Positions 24,771-34,184 of a DNA stretch of 64,000 bases are shown in pieces. The stretch's first letter is position 1. The number at the start of each line of letters is the position of its first letter. Made by a program: the position numbers and the translations under genes. Under the pieces are notes generated by a model. It was not told the origin of the DNA, made no database searches, and saw only the letters and a list, made by a program, of their open reading frames with translations. Origin of the DNA: Pseudomonas tensinigenes (lineage in GTDB: Bacteria > Pseudomonadota > Gammaproteobacteria > Pseudomonadales > Pseudomonadaceae); the NCBI RefSeq assembly GCF_014268445.2, contig NZ_CP077089.1:4271501-4335500 (forward strand), given 5' to 3'.

Positions 24771-24861
24771 CCTGCCCGCAACCATCCATTCCCCGACTGG
24801 CCACCCACCGCCGATTGCGCATACCATGCGGCCACAACTCCAAAACAGACCTCGCCTGCCC

Positions 24862-26505
24862 ATGCTCAAAGCCAGTCTGCGTAGCCACCTCACCCTTTGG
24901 TTTGCCGGTTTGTCCCTGCTGACGCTGCTCAGCGTGGGCTTCTATGTGGGTCACATCGCCACTGAACAAATGAAGCAGGCCAGCGGCAATGCGCTGCTCA
25001 ACACGGCGCGCTCGGCGGCATCGTTGCTGGGTGAACAACTGCGCGAACGCCAGTTGGAGGTTTATCTCCTTAGCCGCGCGCCGCATCTGGAGCGTGGCGA
25101 TCTGGACAACCCGGCCATTCTCAAATCGATGCAGCTGCGCACCCAGGCGCGCGCCGAGTACGCGTGGATGGGTGTCACCGATGCCGAGGGTAAGGTGCAT
25201 CAAGCGGTAAACGGCTTGCTGGTGGGCCAATCGGTGCAACAACGGCCGTGGTTCCAGGCCGGGTTACGCAGTGAGTACACCGGCGACCCTCATGAAGCGG
25301 TGCTGCTGGCGAAAATGCTGCCGGGGCTGCCGAACGGTGAGCCGCTGCGTTTCATCGATTTCGCCGCGCCGATCCATAACGCCGACGGTCAGGTGATTGG
25401 CGTCCTGGGCGCACACGCACACTGGAGTTGGGTGACGCGCATTGTCGAGTCGGCGGCGTTTTCGCATAAGAACTCAATGCCGGATATCGAGGCGCTGATC
25501 ATCGACCACGATGGCAAGATTCTCTATCCCGAAGCACTGATGGGCCAGCAACTGGCGGCGACTGATTCGAAATTGCAGAACTGGACGGCGGGTAACGGCT
25601 TCCTCACCAGTATGGTCACGGTACCGACGCCATCGAGTACGGCGCTGTCGTGGTCGATTGCCGTGCGCCAGCCATTGCAAACCGCGCTGCAACCGGCGCG
25701 TCTGCTGATGTACAAATTGCTGATCCTGGGTGTGGCCGCAGCAGTGCTGTTCGGGCTGGTGGCCTATTACCTGGCGCTGTACCTGAGCCGCCCGATCGAA
25801 CAGCTCGCCCGTTCGGCCCGAAAGGTCCAGAACAAAGAGCCCGGCGCGCAATTCCCGCTGCAACACCCGGTGCGGGAAATTGCCCAGCTCGGCCAATCCA
25901 TCGATGCGATGACGCAATCGCTGCTCGGCAAAGAGCGCGAACTGCAAGAGGCCAATGCCTCGCTAGAAGCCACGGTGGCACAACGCACTGCGGCACTGAC
26001 GCAGGCCAACGCCGAATTGCTGAGTTTGGCGACCCACGACAGTTTGACCGGCGTTTACAACCGTCGCCGTTTCGACGAGAAACTCACCGAATACACACTG
26101 CTGTTCCGCCGCACCGGACGCCCGTTTTCCCTGCTGCTGATCGATGCCGACCACTTCAAACGCATCAATGACAGCCACGGTCACGCGGTGGGTGATGATG
26201 TGCTGCAACAATTGGCGCAGCTGATTCAGAGCAGCTTGCGCACCACCGATTTCGTCGCCCGTTATGGCGGCGAAGAGTTCGCCGTGCTGTTGCCGGAAAT
26301 CGCCCAACCCGACACCCCGGAAGTGGTCGCCGAGAAGATCCGCGCGACAGTTGCCGAGGCCGATTTCCCTGCCGTCGGGCAAGTCACGGTGAGCATCGGC
26401 GTCGGCCTGGCGGATCCGGCCGATAACAGCCACAACGCGCTGATCAAACGCGCCGACCAGCAGCTCTATCAGGCCAAAGCAGCGGGTCGTAATCAGGTGG
26501 CGTGA
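24862..26505 (+). CDS. Membrane diguanylate cyclase (Cache-HAMP-GGDEF)
   Basis: The 547-residue protein makes the second messenger c-di-GMP. It has a membrane helix near residues 10-33, a periplasmic dCache-type sensor region (about 35-270), a second helix (about 277-302), a HAMP/coiled-coil linker with REIAQLGQSIDAMTQSLLGK, and a C-terminal GGDEF domain with the intact active-site GGEEF in ARYGGEEFAVLLPE (about residue 467). An inhibitory RxxD site five residues before GGEEF is not evident. I start at the ATG before LKASLRSHLTLWF; the frame runs 12 codons further up. The periplasmic ligand is unknown. Confidence 0.92.
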   Translation: MLKASLRSHLTLWFAGLSLLTLLSVGFYVGHIATEQMKQASGNALLNTARSAASLLGEQLRERQLEVYLLSRAPHLERGDLDNPAILKSMQLRTQARAEYAWMGVTDAEGKVHQAVNGLLVGQSVQQRPWFQAGLRSEYTGDPHEAVLLAKMLPGLPNGEPLRFIDFAAPIHNADGQVIGVLGAHAHWSWVTRIVESAAFSHKNSMPDIEALIIDHDGKILYPEALMGQQLAATDSKLQNWTAGNGFLTSMVTVPTPSSTALSWSIAVRQPLQTALQPARLLMYKLLILGVAAAVLFGLVAYYLALYLSRPIEQLARSARKVQNKEPGAQFPLQHPVREIAQLGQSIDAMTQSLLGKERELQEANASLEATVAQRTAALTQANAELLSLATHDSLTGVYNRRRFDEKLTEYTLLFRRTGRPFSLLLIDADHFKRINDSHGHAVGDDVLQQLAQLIQSSLRTTDFVARYGGEEFAVLLPEIAQPDTPEVVAEKIRATVAEADFPAVGQVTVSIGVGLADPADNSHNALIKRADQQLYQAKAAGRNQVA

Positions 26506-26799
26506 TCAGCCCTGCTTCAATTCGCAAATCCCGTTGGCCCTGTTCTTCCCGGTGTACGACACCGCAGGCGAACCGTCGGGATTGATGCTCAGGGAAATGG
26601 TCACGCCAGCGCCTTTGGCTTCGAAGTAGTTGTCGTTGAATTTCTTCAACTGGCCTTCCTTGCCATTGATATAAATCGGGCCGCCCTCATCGGCGTGCAC
26701 TTCGATTTTGCCCGGGCACGTAGCGTTGAGCAGGGGGATGCCGGCGTGGGCCAGTCCGGTGGCAAGCAACAGCGGCGCTGCCAATAGCAAAGATTTCAT
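26506..26799 (-). CDS. Small secreted protein, function unknown
   Basis: A 97-residue protein with a signal peptide (MKSLLLAAPLLLATGLAHAG, cleavage near AHA-GI). The mature part of about 78 residues has two Cys (NATCPGK and NGICELK) that probably form a disulfide, and strand-like segments (KIEVHADEGGPIYINGKEGQ). I do not recognise a family. The start at 26799 has an AGGAA ribosome site. The gene ends flush with the convergent diguanylate cyclase gene and follows a cytochrome c gene in the same direction, so an envelope redox role is possible but unproven. Confidence 0.75.
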   Translation of the reverse strand: MKSLLLAAPLLLATGLAHAGIPLLNATCPGKIEVHADEGGPIYINGKEGQLKKFNDNYFEAKGAGVTISLSINPDGSPAVSYTGKNRANGICELKQG

Positions 26800-26881
26800 G
26801 GTGGGTTCCTTGAAGGCGGCAAAAACGCCGAATAGCTTTTTCATGTCATTTTTCAATCAGGGACTTCGGCAGCTCCTGCCG

Positions 26882-27268
26882 TTATTGCGAGAAGGTCTGA
26901 AGATAAGCCAACAGGTTGTCGAGTTTCTCTTCGTCGCTCAGCCCCCAAAAAATCATCCGCGTGCCGGGCACCACGCCTTTCGGATCTTTCAGATAAGCGA
27001 TCAGCGTTTCGCGATCCCAGGTCACTCCCGAGTTCTTCATCGCATCGGAATATACGTAGTTGGCCGACGTCCCGGCAGCCCAGCCAATGATGCCATTGAG
27101 TTGTGGGCCGAATCCCGGGCGGGCCGATTCGCCGACCTGATGGCAGCCGCCGCACAGACGCGGGAAGATTTTCGCGCCGGCTTCGGGGTCGCCTGCAGCA
27201 TGGCTGAATGGACTGAACAGGCTGGTGCCAAGAATCACGGCGAGTGACAGTGCTGCGGTGTTTTTCAT
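26882..27268 (-). CDS. Periplasmic c-type cytochrome (class I)
   Basis: The 128-residue product has a signal peptide (MKNTAALSLAVILGTSLFSP, cleavage near SHA-AG) and one haem-binding CGGCH motif at the start of the mature protein. The axial Met is probably in VVPGTRMIFWGL, the usual position in mitochondrial-type cytochrome c2/c550. Such proteins carry electrons in the periplasm. The start is the ATG preceded by GGAACCC; the open frame upstream is not used. It precedes the small secreted-protein gene on the same strand by 82 bases. Confidence 0.92.
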   Translation of the reverse strand: MKNTAALSLAVILGTSLFSPFSHAAGDPEAGAKIFPRLCGGCHQVGESARPGFGPQLNGIIGWAAGTSANYVYSDAMKNSGVTWDRETLIAYLKDPKGVVPGTRMIFWGLSDEEKLDNLLAYLQTFSQ

Positions 27269-27320
27269 CGAGGGTTCCGGGTCGGTCTGCATCGGGCGGC
27301 GCAAGGGTAGCATTTTGTTT

Positions 27321-28667
27321 TTACCGGTAAGCGCCAATGATCCTCCTGACCGTCGTCAATGCCTGGCGCAACACATCCATCTCTACCGAACCCAGCGCCA
27401 GCCGAATCGCATGCGGCGCATGGCCCGACACCGAAAACGGCTCGGCGGTGGTGACGGAAATCTGCTCGTGCATCAGCTCGACGACAATCTGGTCGGCGCG
27501 CACATCCTCCGGCAACGGTAGCCACAGGAAATACGACGCCGGATGGCCAACACTGGGCAATCCTTTCAACACTTCGGCCGCCAGCGCCTGCCGCGCCTTG
27601 GCATCTTTGCGTTTCTGCTCCTCGAGCAACGTCACTGTACCGTCGTCGAGCCAGCCACAGGCGATGGCGGTCATGACGCCCGGCGTGTTCCAGGTCGTGG
27701 CGCGGATGATGCGTTCCAGTGCCGGCACCACGTCGGTCGGGGCGGCAATGAAACCGACGCGCAAGCCTGTGGCGATGTTTTTCGACAGACCCGAGACGTA
27801 CACCGTGCGCTCCGGTGCCAGATCGATCAGCGTACGCGGTGGGTTTTCCACCAGAAATGCGTAGGCCGCGTCTTCGATGATCGTCAGATCATGTCGACGG
27901 GCAATCGCCACCAACTGCTCGCGCTGCGCCAACGGCATCACCCAGCCCAGCGGATTGTGCAAGGTCGGCATGCTGTAAACGGCGCGCACCGAGCGACTGC
28001 GACAGAGTTTGTCCAGCGACGCGAGATCCGGCCCCTGATCGTTAAACGGGATCGCCACGACTTCCAGATGCAACGCGTCGGCCAAGACCTTGAAGCCGGA
28101 ATAGGTCAGCGCGTCGGCGGCAATCACATCGCCGGGTTTGAGCAATGCCATCAACGTGACGGCGAGGCCTTGCTGGGCGCCATTGACGATCAGTACTTGC
28201 TCAGCGTCGACAGTCACCCCGCGCGTCAACAGATGCCGAGCGACCGACGCACGTTCGTGGGCACGGCCGGCGTGCGGCTGATAACGCAGCAACGCTTCCA
28301 GATCACCGGACAACGCCAATTGGCGCAACGCGTTGCGCAACAAATCGGCCTGACCGGGCAACGACGGGTAATTGAAATTGAGGTCGATCATGCCGACCGC
28401 CACGTCTTTCTGATCGATGCCCTGCCCCGGCGACAGCGAGGTTTCGCGGACAAACGTGCCACGCCCGGTTTCGCCGCTGACCAGGCCCATGGCCTCCAGC
28501 TCCGCGTACACCCGCGAGGCCGTGACCAGCGCCAGCCCTTCCTCAGCAGCCAGTTGCCGGTGAGTTGGCAACCGCGTACCCGGCGGCAACTGCCCCGAAC
28601 GAATGTCGGCAGCATAGGCATCGACGATGGTCTTGTAGCGCGAACGTGGCATGCCGGATGTATCCAT
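27321..28667 (-). CDS. MocR-type GntR regulator with aminotransferase domain
   Basis: This 448-residue regulator fuses an N-terminal GntR winged helix (SRYKTIVDAYAADIRSGQLP, then GTRLPTHRQLAAEEGLALVT) to a class I aminotransferase-like domain that binds pyridoxal phosphate; the PLP Lys lies in YVSGLSKNIATGLRVGF. MocR proteins sense PLP or an amino compound and commonly control a divergent gene, here an EamA transporter 74 bases away. The start at 28667 is the ATG preceding DTSGMPRSRYK. Possible relatives include PdxR and TauR; the effector here is not defined. Confidence 0.92.
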   Translation of the reverse strand: MDTSGMPRSRYKTIVDAYAADIRSGQLPPGTRLPTHRQLAAEEGLALVTASRVYAELEAMGLVSGETGRGTFVRETSLSPGQGIDQKDVAVGMIDLNFNYPSLPGQADLLRNALRQLALSGDLEALLRYQPHAGRAHERASVARHLLTRGVTVDAEQVLIVNGAQQGLAVTLMALLKPGDVIAADALTYSGFKVLADALHLEVVAIPFNDQGPDLASLDKLCRSRSVRAVYSMPTLHNPLGWVMPLAQREQLVAIARRHDLTIIEDAAYAFLVENPPRTLIDLAPERTVYVSGLSKNIATGLRVGFIAAPTDVVPALERIIRATTWNTPGVMTAIACGWLDDGTVTLLEEQKRKDAKARQALAAEVLKGLPSVGHPASYFLWLPLPEDVRADQIVVELMHEQISVTTAEPFSVSGHAPHAIRLALGSVEMDVLRQALTTVRRIIGAYR

Positions 28668-28741
28668 GACAATTCTTTGATTGTGCTGATTCTCGGTTCT
28701 AGCATCACGGCAACGCAACCCACTTCTGAGCGTGATCTGCT

Positions 28742-29635
28742 ATGGAACGAACCTCGAATCTGACGACCCCGGCACTGGAAAAAACCAGTGGCTGGATCAA
28801 CGGTTTTATCGGTGTAGTGATCTTCAGCGGTTCGCTGCCGGCCACGCGTCTGGCAGTGCTGGAGTTCGATCCGGTGTTTCTCACCGTGGTCCGCGCCGCG
28901 ATTGCCGGGGTGTTGGCGGTGGCACTGCTGTGGCTGTTTCGCGAGCCGCGCCCGGCGCGCGATCAGTGGCTGTCGCTGTTGATTGTCGCGCTGGGCGTAG
29001 TGCTCGGCTTTCCACTGTTGACCGCCCTGGCGCTGCAACATGTGACGTCGGCGCATTCGATTGTGTTTGTCGGATTGCTGCCACTGGCCACAGCGATTTT
29101 TGCCGTGCTGCGCGGCGGTGAGCGGCCGCGACCGGTGTTCTGGGTTTTTTCAATTCTCGGTAGTGCGTTGGTGGTCGGCTTCGCGATTGCGCAAGGTCTG
29201 ACTGCCTCGCCCACCGGTGACCTGCTGATGCTCGCCGCCATTCTGGCCTGCGGCCTCGGCTATGCCGAAGGCGCGAAGTTGTCGCGAATCCTCGGCGGCT
29301 GGCAGGTGATTTGCTGGGCACTAGTGCTGTCGCTACCGGTGATGGCGGTTTTGAGTCTGTGGCTGGCGCCCGCCTCGTTCAACACGATCAGCCTGTCGGC
29401 GTGGCTGTGTCTGGGCTATGTGTCGCTGTTCAGCATGCTGATCGGCTTTGTCTTCTGGTATCGCGGCCTGGCTCAGGGCGGGATTGCCGCGGTCGGTCAG
29501 TTGCAATTGCTCCAGCCGTTTTTTGGCCTGGCGCTGGCGGCGACGCTGCTGCATGAACACGTCAGCCTCGGCATGCTCGCCGTGACGCTGGGCGTGATCC
29601 TGTGTGTGGCCGGGGCGAAGAAGTTCGCCAAATGA
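28742..29635 (+). CDS. EamA (DMT superfamily) transporter
   Basis: A 297-residue membrane protein with about ten helices in two EamA repeats (first about residues 12-140, second about 155-292), each ending with short Gly-rich helices. Such proteins export amino acids or related metabolites. It is divergent from the MocR regulator gene and likely regulated by it, which points to an amino acid or vitamin B6-related substrate. The stop lies only 3 bases from the convergent AraC gene. Confidence 0.9.
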   Translation: MERTSNLTTPALEKTSGWINGFIGVVIFSGSLPATRLAVLEFDPVFLTVVRAAIAGVLAVALLWLFREPRPARDQWLSLLIVALGVVLGFPLLTALALQHVTSAHSIVFVGLLPLATAIFAVLRGGERPRPVFWVFSILGSALVVGFAIAQGLTASPTGDLLMLAAILACGLGYAEGAKLSRILGGWQVICWALVLSLPVMAVLSLWLAPASFNTISLSAWLCLGYVSLFSMLIGFVFWYRGLAQGGIAAVGQLQLLQPFFGLALAATLLHEHVSLGMLAVTLGVILCVAGAKKFAK

Positions 29636-29638
29636 TCC

Positions 29639-30454
29639 TCAGGCGCCGGCCTTCCACTCGCGAGGGCTGAGCCCTGTCTTGCGCCGAAACGCCCGGGCCA
29701 GCGCCGAGGGACTTTCGTAACCGACCTCCTTGGCAATCAGCGCAATCGGCTTGCCTTCACGCAAGCGTTTCTGCGCCAGACTGACCCGCCAGCTCAGCAG
29801 ATAATCGGCCGGCGTCTGCCCGACAACCCGACGAAACTGCTCGGCAAATCCAGCGCGGGACAGGTTAGCGACCGAAGCCAGATCCGCCACGCTCCAGGGC
29901 TTTTGCGGTTGCTCGTGCATCGAGTTCAAGGCGCGCGAAAGACGTGGATCGGCCAGCCCGGCGATCATTCCCGGTTGTTGTTCGCGGCTGCTGATCAAGT
30001 GCCGCAGCAACAGAATCACCAGCAGTTCGAACAGTCGATCCATCACCGCCACCCGCCCGCAATGCCCTTCGAACGCTTCCTTGAACAGCCATTCCACGGT
30101 GTTGCCCAGCTCCGGGATGCCCGTCAGTTTCAGCACCAGATAATCCGGCAGCGCCGCCGCCAGTGCATTGCCGGAACCGCCATCAAACGTCAGCGTTGCG
30201 CAGACCACCTGGGTGTCCATCGCCTCGTCGGCGAACATGCGATGGGCAAAAGGTCGGGGGAAGAAGATCAGCGACGGCTCACTGAGGCGGATCTCGCGTT
30301 CGCTGCCCGGCTTGAGCAGCAACTCGCCGGCCTGCAACAGATGCACATGGCCGACCGGCTCATTTTCATGAACAGCGACGCCGCAAAACGCGCCGCTGTG
30401 AAAAGTCCCGGCAGACACGCCAAAATGGCTGAGCAATGTTGAAAGGCGATCCAT
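29639..30454 (-). CDS. AraC-family transcriptional regulator
   Basis: The 271-residue protein has an N-terminal cupin-like effector domain (HLLQAGELLLKPGSEREIRL, FFPRPFAHRMF) and a C-terminal AraC double helix-turn-helix (WSVADLASVANLSRAGFAEQ, then IALIAKEVGYESPSALARAF). I start at ATG 30454 (MDRLSTLLSHFGV), where the family begins, not at an ATG 37 codons upstream. It diverges from an AhpD-like gene across 131 bases and probably activates or represses that gene, a common pairing for cupin-AraC regulators. Confidence 0.92.
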   Translation of the reverse strand: MDRLSTLLSHFGVSAGTFHSGAFCGVAVHENEPVGHVHLLQAGELLLKPGSEREIRLSEPSLIFFPRPFAHRMFADEAMDTQVVCATLTFDGGSGNALAAALPDYLVLKLTGIPELGNTVEWLFKEAFEGHCGRVAVMDRLFELLVILLLRHLISSREQQPGMIAGLADPRLSRALNSMHEQPQKPWSVADLASVANLSRAGFAEQFRRVVGQTPADYLLSWRVSLAQKRLREGKPIALIAKEVGYESPSALARAFRRKTGLSPREWKAGA

Positions 30455-30585
30455 GGACGACTCCAAGGGCATATCTGGACGATCTGCCGCATATCCTCGA
30501 CGATTTGCCGCCAATCCACCAGCCTCACTCAATAACATGACCTCCATCCCCGGCGCACTTTGCACCGGACTCTCGGAGAATCACC

Positions 30586-31098
30586 ATGAGCCGCATCCAC
30601 GCTATCAGCCTCGAAACCGCCACCGACGCCAGCCGCCCAGTGCTGGAAGGCGTGAAAAAGAAAATCGGTTTCCTGCCCAACGTCTTCACCACCCTGGCCA
30701 AAGCGCCGGTGGCCCTCGAAACCTACGTGCAAGCCTCGACGATCCTCGGCAAAACCTCGCTGAGCGCCCAGGAAAAAGAAGCGGTGTACCTCGCCACCTC
30801 ACAGGTCAACGGTTGCGACTATTGCCTGGCCGCACACACCTTGTTTGCCGGCAAGGCCGGGCTCTCGGCACAGGACATCGTCGCCGCCCGCCAAGGCGAA
30901 CTCAACGCCTACGCCACCCTCGCCCGTCAGCTGACCGAAAGCCGCGGCCATTTGACTGATGAACAGATCACCGCCGCCCGCACTGCCGGCATCGACGATG
31001 TGAAGATCATTGAAGTGATTGCACTGGTGGCCGTGCAGAGCCTGACCAACTACCTGAACAACGCGGCGCTGACCGATATCGACTTTCCGACCATCTGA
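30586..31098 (+). CDS. Carboxymuconolactone decarboxylase/AhpD-like protein
   Basis: The 170-residue protein belongs to the CMD/AhpD family. The redox motif CDYC with a following His (VNGCDYCLAAHT) matches the peroxidase-linked AhpD type rather than the decarboxylases, so it is probably a thiol-based antioxidant or organic-peroxide protein. The N-terminus IGFLPNVFTTLAKAPVALET is also typical. It is transcribed from a region shared with a divergent AraC regulator. No AhpC partner is adjacent. Confidence 0.92.
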   Translation: MSRIHAISLETATDASRPVLEGVKKKIGFLPNVFTTLAKAPVALETYVQASTILGKTSLSAQEKEAVYLATSQVNGCDYCLAAHTLFAGKAGLSAQDIVAARQGELNAYATLARQLTESRGHLTDEQITAARTAGIDDVKIIEVIALVAVQSLTNYLNNAALTDIDFPTI

Positions 31099-31117
31099 AT
31101 CCGGCCACACAAAAGCT

Positions 31118-31275
31118 GTTGGAGCTGACCTGCTCGCGATGGCGGTGTGTCATTCAAAGCATCTTTGAGTGACACACCGCTATCGCGAGCAGGCTCACTC
31201 CTACAGTTGGATCGGGTACATCAGCAAGAGATTGGTCGGCTGGCAGGCCGCCTTCGCGAGCAGGCTCGCTCCCAC
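31118..31275. repeat. REP cluster: doublet plus half copy
   Basis: A degenerate doublet (left arm GTTGGAGCTGACCTGCTCGC) occupies 31118-31204; a half REP follows at 31250-31275. All lie after the AhpD-like gene. Confidence 0.85.
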
Positions 31276-31365
31276 AGAAAAGCAAAAGCAGTACCCACCT
31301 CGCACCGCATCGCTTCTAACCACTCAATAGGCCGAGTGTCAGCTCGCCTGCTCTTGATCTTGATC

Positions 31366-31646
31366 CACGGGCGACGTCGGAAGGCTGAGTGGAGGGATTC
31401 ATCCGGGGGTGGGAGCGCAGCGACCGTTTGGCGAAGCCAAACACAGCGAGAGGAGGTGCAGCGAAGCAAACCGTAGGCGCTGCCCCCGGATCGATCCCGG
31501 AACGAAGGAACCCCGAGCCCCAGCGAGCGGGCCGCACGTAGGAGCAAGCGTTTTTTTGCTTACTTTTTTTAGGCGTTTGTAAAAAAAGTGAGTCGCCGTA
31601 AGGGCGAAACCCTAAGCCGCCGTGACCGCAGCAACGGATATGTACC
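31366..31646. repeat. Dispersed intergenic element with stem-loops and homopolymer runs
   Basis: I see no gene in 31276-31661. The centre looks like a dispersed intergenic element that I recall from many Pseudomonas genomes. It has a small stem TTTGGC-GAA-GCCAAA (31426-31440), a C-rich part with CCCCCGGATCGATCCCGG, then a near-perfect long palindrome of T7 and A7 runs (about 31559-31594) and a GGCGAAACCCTAAGC tail. Its end lies 15 bases from the SulP stop codon, so the SulP transcript enters it. Identity as a named repeat family is from memory. Confidence 0.6.
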
Positions 31647-31661
31647 CGGTCAGCCAGATAA

Positions 31662-33107
31662 TCAGTGATGCTCCTCCCCCGCCCGCTTCAGCAATTTCTT
31701 GCACCGCTCAGACAAATGAAACACCTGCAAATGCTTCCCCGCCTTGGCATAACGCTCCCGCAGAGTCTTCAAAGCAGCAATCGCCGAATAATCAACAAAA
31801 CTCAAATGCCGACAATCCAAAGTGACCCGAGCCGGATCATTAGCCGGATCGAACTGATTGAGAAACGGCGCAGTCGAGGCAAAAAACAACGTGCCATGCA
31901 AACGATAAAGCTTACTGCCGTCAGCCTCCAGATGCTCATCGGCATACAGCTCACGGGCCTGCTGCCAGGCAAAGTTAAGCGCAGCGATAATGATGCCGCA
32001 TAGCACCGCAGTAGCCAGATCAGTGAACACCGTAATAGTGGTCACAGCAATGATCACCAGCACATCGTTAAGCGGCACTTTGTTCACCACCCGCAACGAC
32101 GCCCAGGCAAAAGTCTGCTGCGACACCACAAACATCACACCCACCAGCGCCGCCAGCGGAATACGCTCGATCAGCGGCGACAGAAACAGAATGAACAAAA
32201 GAATCAGCACGCCCGCGACCACACCGGACAAACGCCCGCGCCCACCGGAGCTAAGATTGATCACCGTCTGACCGATCATCGCGCAACCGCCCATACCGCC
32301 GAACGCACCCGAGACCATATTCGCCGCACCAAGCGCTACGCACTCACGATCCGGATAACCACGGGTTTCAGTGATTTCATCGGTGAGGTTCAACGTCAGC
32401 AGGGTTTCCAGCAAACCGACCAGCGCCATCAAAATCGCGTAAGGCGCAATGATGCGCAGGGTTTCGACATTCCACGGGATGTCCGGCAAAGCGAAAGTCG
32501 GCAAGCCACCGGCAATGTGCGCCATGTCGCCAAGGGTGCGGGTCGGCAGGCCGAACAGGTAGACCAACAGGCCGACGCCGAGGATCGCCACCAGCGCCGG
32601 TGGCACCGCTTTTGTCAGACGCGGCAAGAGGTAAACGATGGCCATGGTCAGCGCCACCAGCCCGGTCATCAGGTACAGCGGCGTACCGCTGAGCCATTCC
32701 TCACCGCTCTTGAAATGCTCCAGTTGCGCCAGCGCGATGATGATCGCCAGACCGTTGACGAAACCGAGCATCACCGAATGCGGCACCATGCGCACCAGTT
32801 TGCCCAGGCGCAGCAAGCCGAACGCCATCATGATCAAACCGCCAAGCAACACCGTCGCCAGCAAATACTGCACGCCGTGTTGCACCACCAGCGCGACGAT
32901 GACCACGGCCATCGAACCCGCCGCGCCGGAGACCATGCCCGGCCGCCCGCCGAACAACGCCGTCAGTGTACAAATGATGAACGCGCCGTACAGGCCCATC
33001 AGCGGATTGAGGTGCGCCACCAGCGCGAACGCAATGCATTCGGGCAACAGGGCAAACGAGGTGGTGAGTCCGGCCAGGACATCGGCGCGCAGACGAATCG
33101 GTTTCAT
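31662..33107 (-). CDS. SulP-family inorganic anion transporter
   Basis: The 481-residue protein has a SulP membrane domain of about ten to twelve helices (start RLRADVLAGLTTSFALLPEC, then GLYGAFIICTLTALFGGRPG) and a C-terminal STAS domain (about residues 395-480; CRHLSFVDYSAIAALKTL). SulP proteins carry sulfate, bicarbonate or other anions across the inner membrane. The DUF-like SulP subgroup with this short N-terminus is often annotated sulfate permease, but bicarbonate or an organic anion is possible. It is transcribed alone and runs into a dispersed repeat. Confidence 0.92.
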   Translation of the reverse strand: MKPIRLRADVLAGLTTSFALLPECIAFALVAHLNPLMGLYGAFIICTLTALFGGRPGMVSGAAGSMAVVIVALVVQHGVQYLLATVLLGGLIMMAFGLLRLGKLVRMVPHSVMLGFVNGLAIIIALAQLEHFKSGEEWLSGTPLYLMTGLVALTMAIVYLLPRLTKAVPPALVAILGVGLLVYLFGLPTRTLGDMAHIAGGLPTFALPDIPWNVETLRIIAPYAILMALVGLLETLLTLNLTDEITETRGYPDRECVALGAANMVSGAFGGMGGCAMIGQTVINLSSGGRGRLSGVVAGVLILLFILFLSPLIERIPLAALVGVMFVVSQQTFAWASLRVVNKVPLNDVLVIIAVTTITVFTDLATAVLCGIIIAALNFAWQQARELYADEHLEADGSKLYRLHGTLFFASTAPFLNQFDPANDPARVTLDCRHLSFVDYSAIAALKTLRERYAKAGKHLQVFHLSERCKKLLKRAGEEHH

Positions 33108-33263
33108 GGCTTACCTATCGAGCAGCCACTGAGCGCGGCTGCAAGTGTTCGGGAAAAAGAGGGTTGCGGATGTTACGGAATTGTCGCGGATCGGGCCAGT
33201 GAACGCTGACACTTGTGGGTTCGGGCTTTATGCTGGCGCGTTCCTGTATCCATTGAGTTGAAC

Positions 33264-33581
33264 ATGTCTGCCTTTCTGAGCGCCCGCGAGGTGTGCCAGC
33301 GTTTGCGTGAAGCGGCGCTGGGTGTCCTCACTTTCAAAGTCTGCGAGATGCCTGACGAGGCGGGACGGGTCGCGGTCGATATCGAGGGCTGGCACCTGCT
33401 GCTGGATTTTGAAGGTAGCCGGTTACATCACTGTGAATTTGCCCGCAACGGTGACGGACAAGAAGGCGCGCTGGACAGCTGGCAGCGTTACGGCACCGAT
33501 CCGGTGAGTTTGCTCAGTACTTGGGAATTGGCGCAGATCGAGCGATTGCTCAACACGCAGACGAACGAGGTTGCTCAATGA
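33264..33581 (+). CDS. Small conserved protein, function unknown
   Basis: A 105-residue soluble protein (MSAFLSAREVCQRLREAALG). It has a predicted helical start, two strand-like parts (WHLLLDFEGSRLHHCEFA) and a helical C-terminus. The pattern REVCQxLREAxLG plus a CE(F/H) motif resembles a small Pseudomonas domain of unknown function, which I believe is now listed as DUF7693; I cannot verify that. The frame is open 17 codons upstream. It lies between a divergent SulP transporter and a lipoprotein gene. Confidence 0.7.
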   Translation: MSAFLSAREVCQRLREAALGVLTFKVCEMPDEAGRVAVDIEGWHLLLDFEGSRLHHCEFARNGDGQEGALDSWQRYGTDPVSLLSTWELAQIERLLNTQTNEVAQ

Positions 33582-33634
33582 TGGCACTCTGCCCATAATT
33601 CGCGCCCTCCTCTATTCCCACGCAAGGAACTGCC

Positions 33635-34180
33635 GTGAAGAAGTCGCTGTTGTTGATCCCGATGCTGGCCCTGCTACTGCAAGGCTGTGGCATGACCATG
33701 ACCCGCTACGAGCCGAGCTTTGAGAACGTGCAGAAGCTCAAGCAAACCCCGCCGTTGCATGCGATCAGCAATCCTCAGGTTACCGCCGAATCCGGTGAAG
33801 GTTCGCTGGTGGTTCGCGCCAACCCGGTGCGCTCGCCGTCCGGCAGCATCCCGGCGCATATTCAGGACGCGATCACTGAAGAACTGCGCAAGGCTGGTCT
33901 GCTCGATCCACAGGCGCAGCGTCAGTTGAAAGTGCTGGTGGTGAAAAACGAACTGTCCGCCGGCATGGGCACGGGCGACGGCAAACTGGCGGCTCGTTTC
34001 ACCCTGCTCAACGGCAACGATGTGGTGTACGACGCGACCAAGAATGTCAGCAGCCAGTGGAGCAGCAGCTTCTTCGGTTTCATTGCGATCCCGAACGCGG
34101 TCAACGCCTACAACCCGATGTTGCGCGACTTGCTGAAAGAACTGTACAGCGATCCGCAGTTCATTCAAGCCCTGAAGTAA
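33635..34180 (+). CDS. Outer-membrane-type lipoprotein, DUF4410-like
   Basis: The 181-residue protein has a lipoprotein signal (MKKSLLLIPMLALLLQGCGM) with lipobox LLQGC, so mature Cys18 is lipidated; the following Gly-Met gives no Asp retention signal, favouring the outer membrane. The mature part looks like a small alpha/beta domain (IQDAITEELRKAGLLDPQA) similar to DUF4410-type lipoproteins. Function unknown. It shares a bidirectional terminator with another lipoprotein gene on the opposite strand. Confidence 0.8.
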   Translation: MKKSLLLIPMLALLLQGCGMTMTRYEPSFENVQKLKQTPPLHAISNPQVTAESGEGSLVVRANPVRSPSGSIPAHIQDAITEELRKAGLLDPQAQRQLKVLVVKNELSAGMGTGDGKLAARFTLLNGNDVVYDATKNVSSQWSSSFFGFIAIPNAVNAYNPMLRDLLKELYSDPQFIQALK

Positions 34181-34184
34181 GGGC

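Noticed and set aside
23677..25242. 521-codon antisense frame through the repeat gene
   Set aside because: The 39-bp unit has no stop in any frame, so long frames are expected on all six; this one also crosses real genes.
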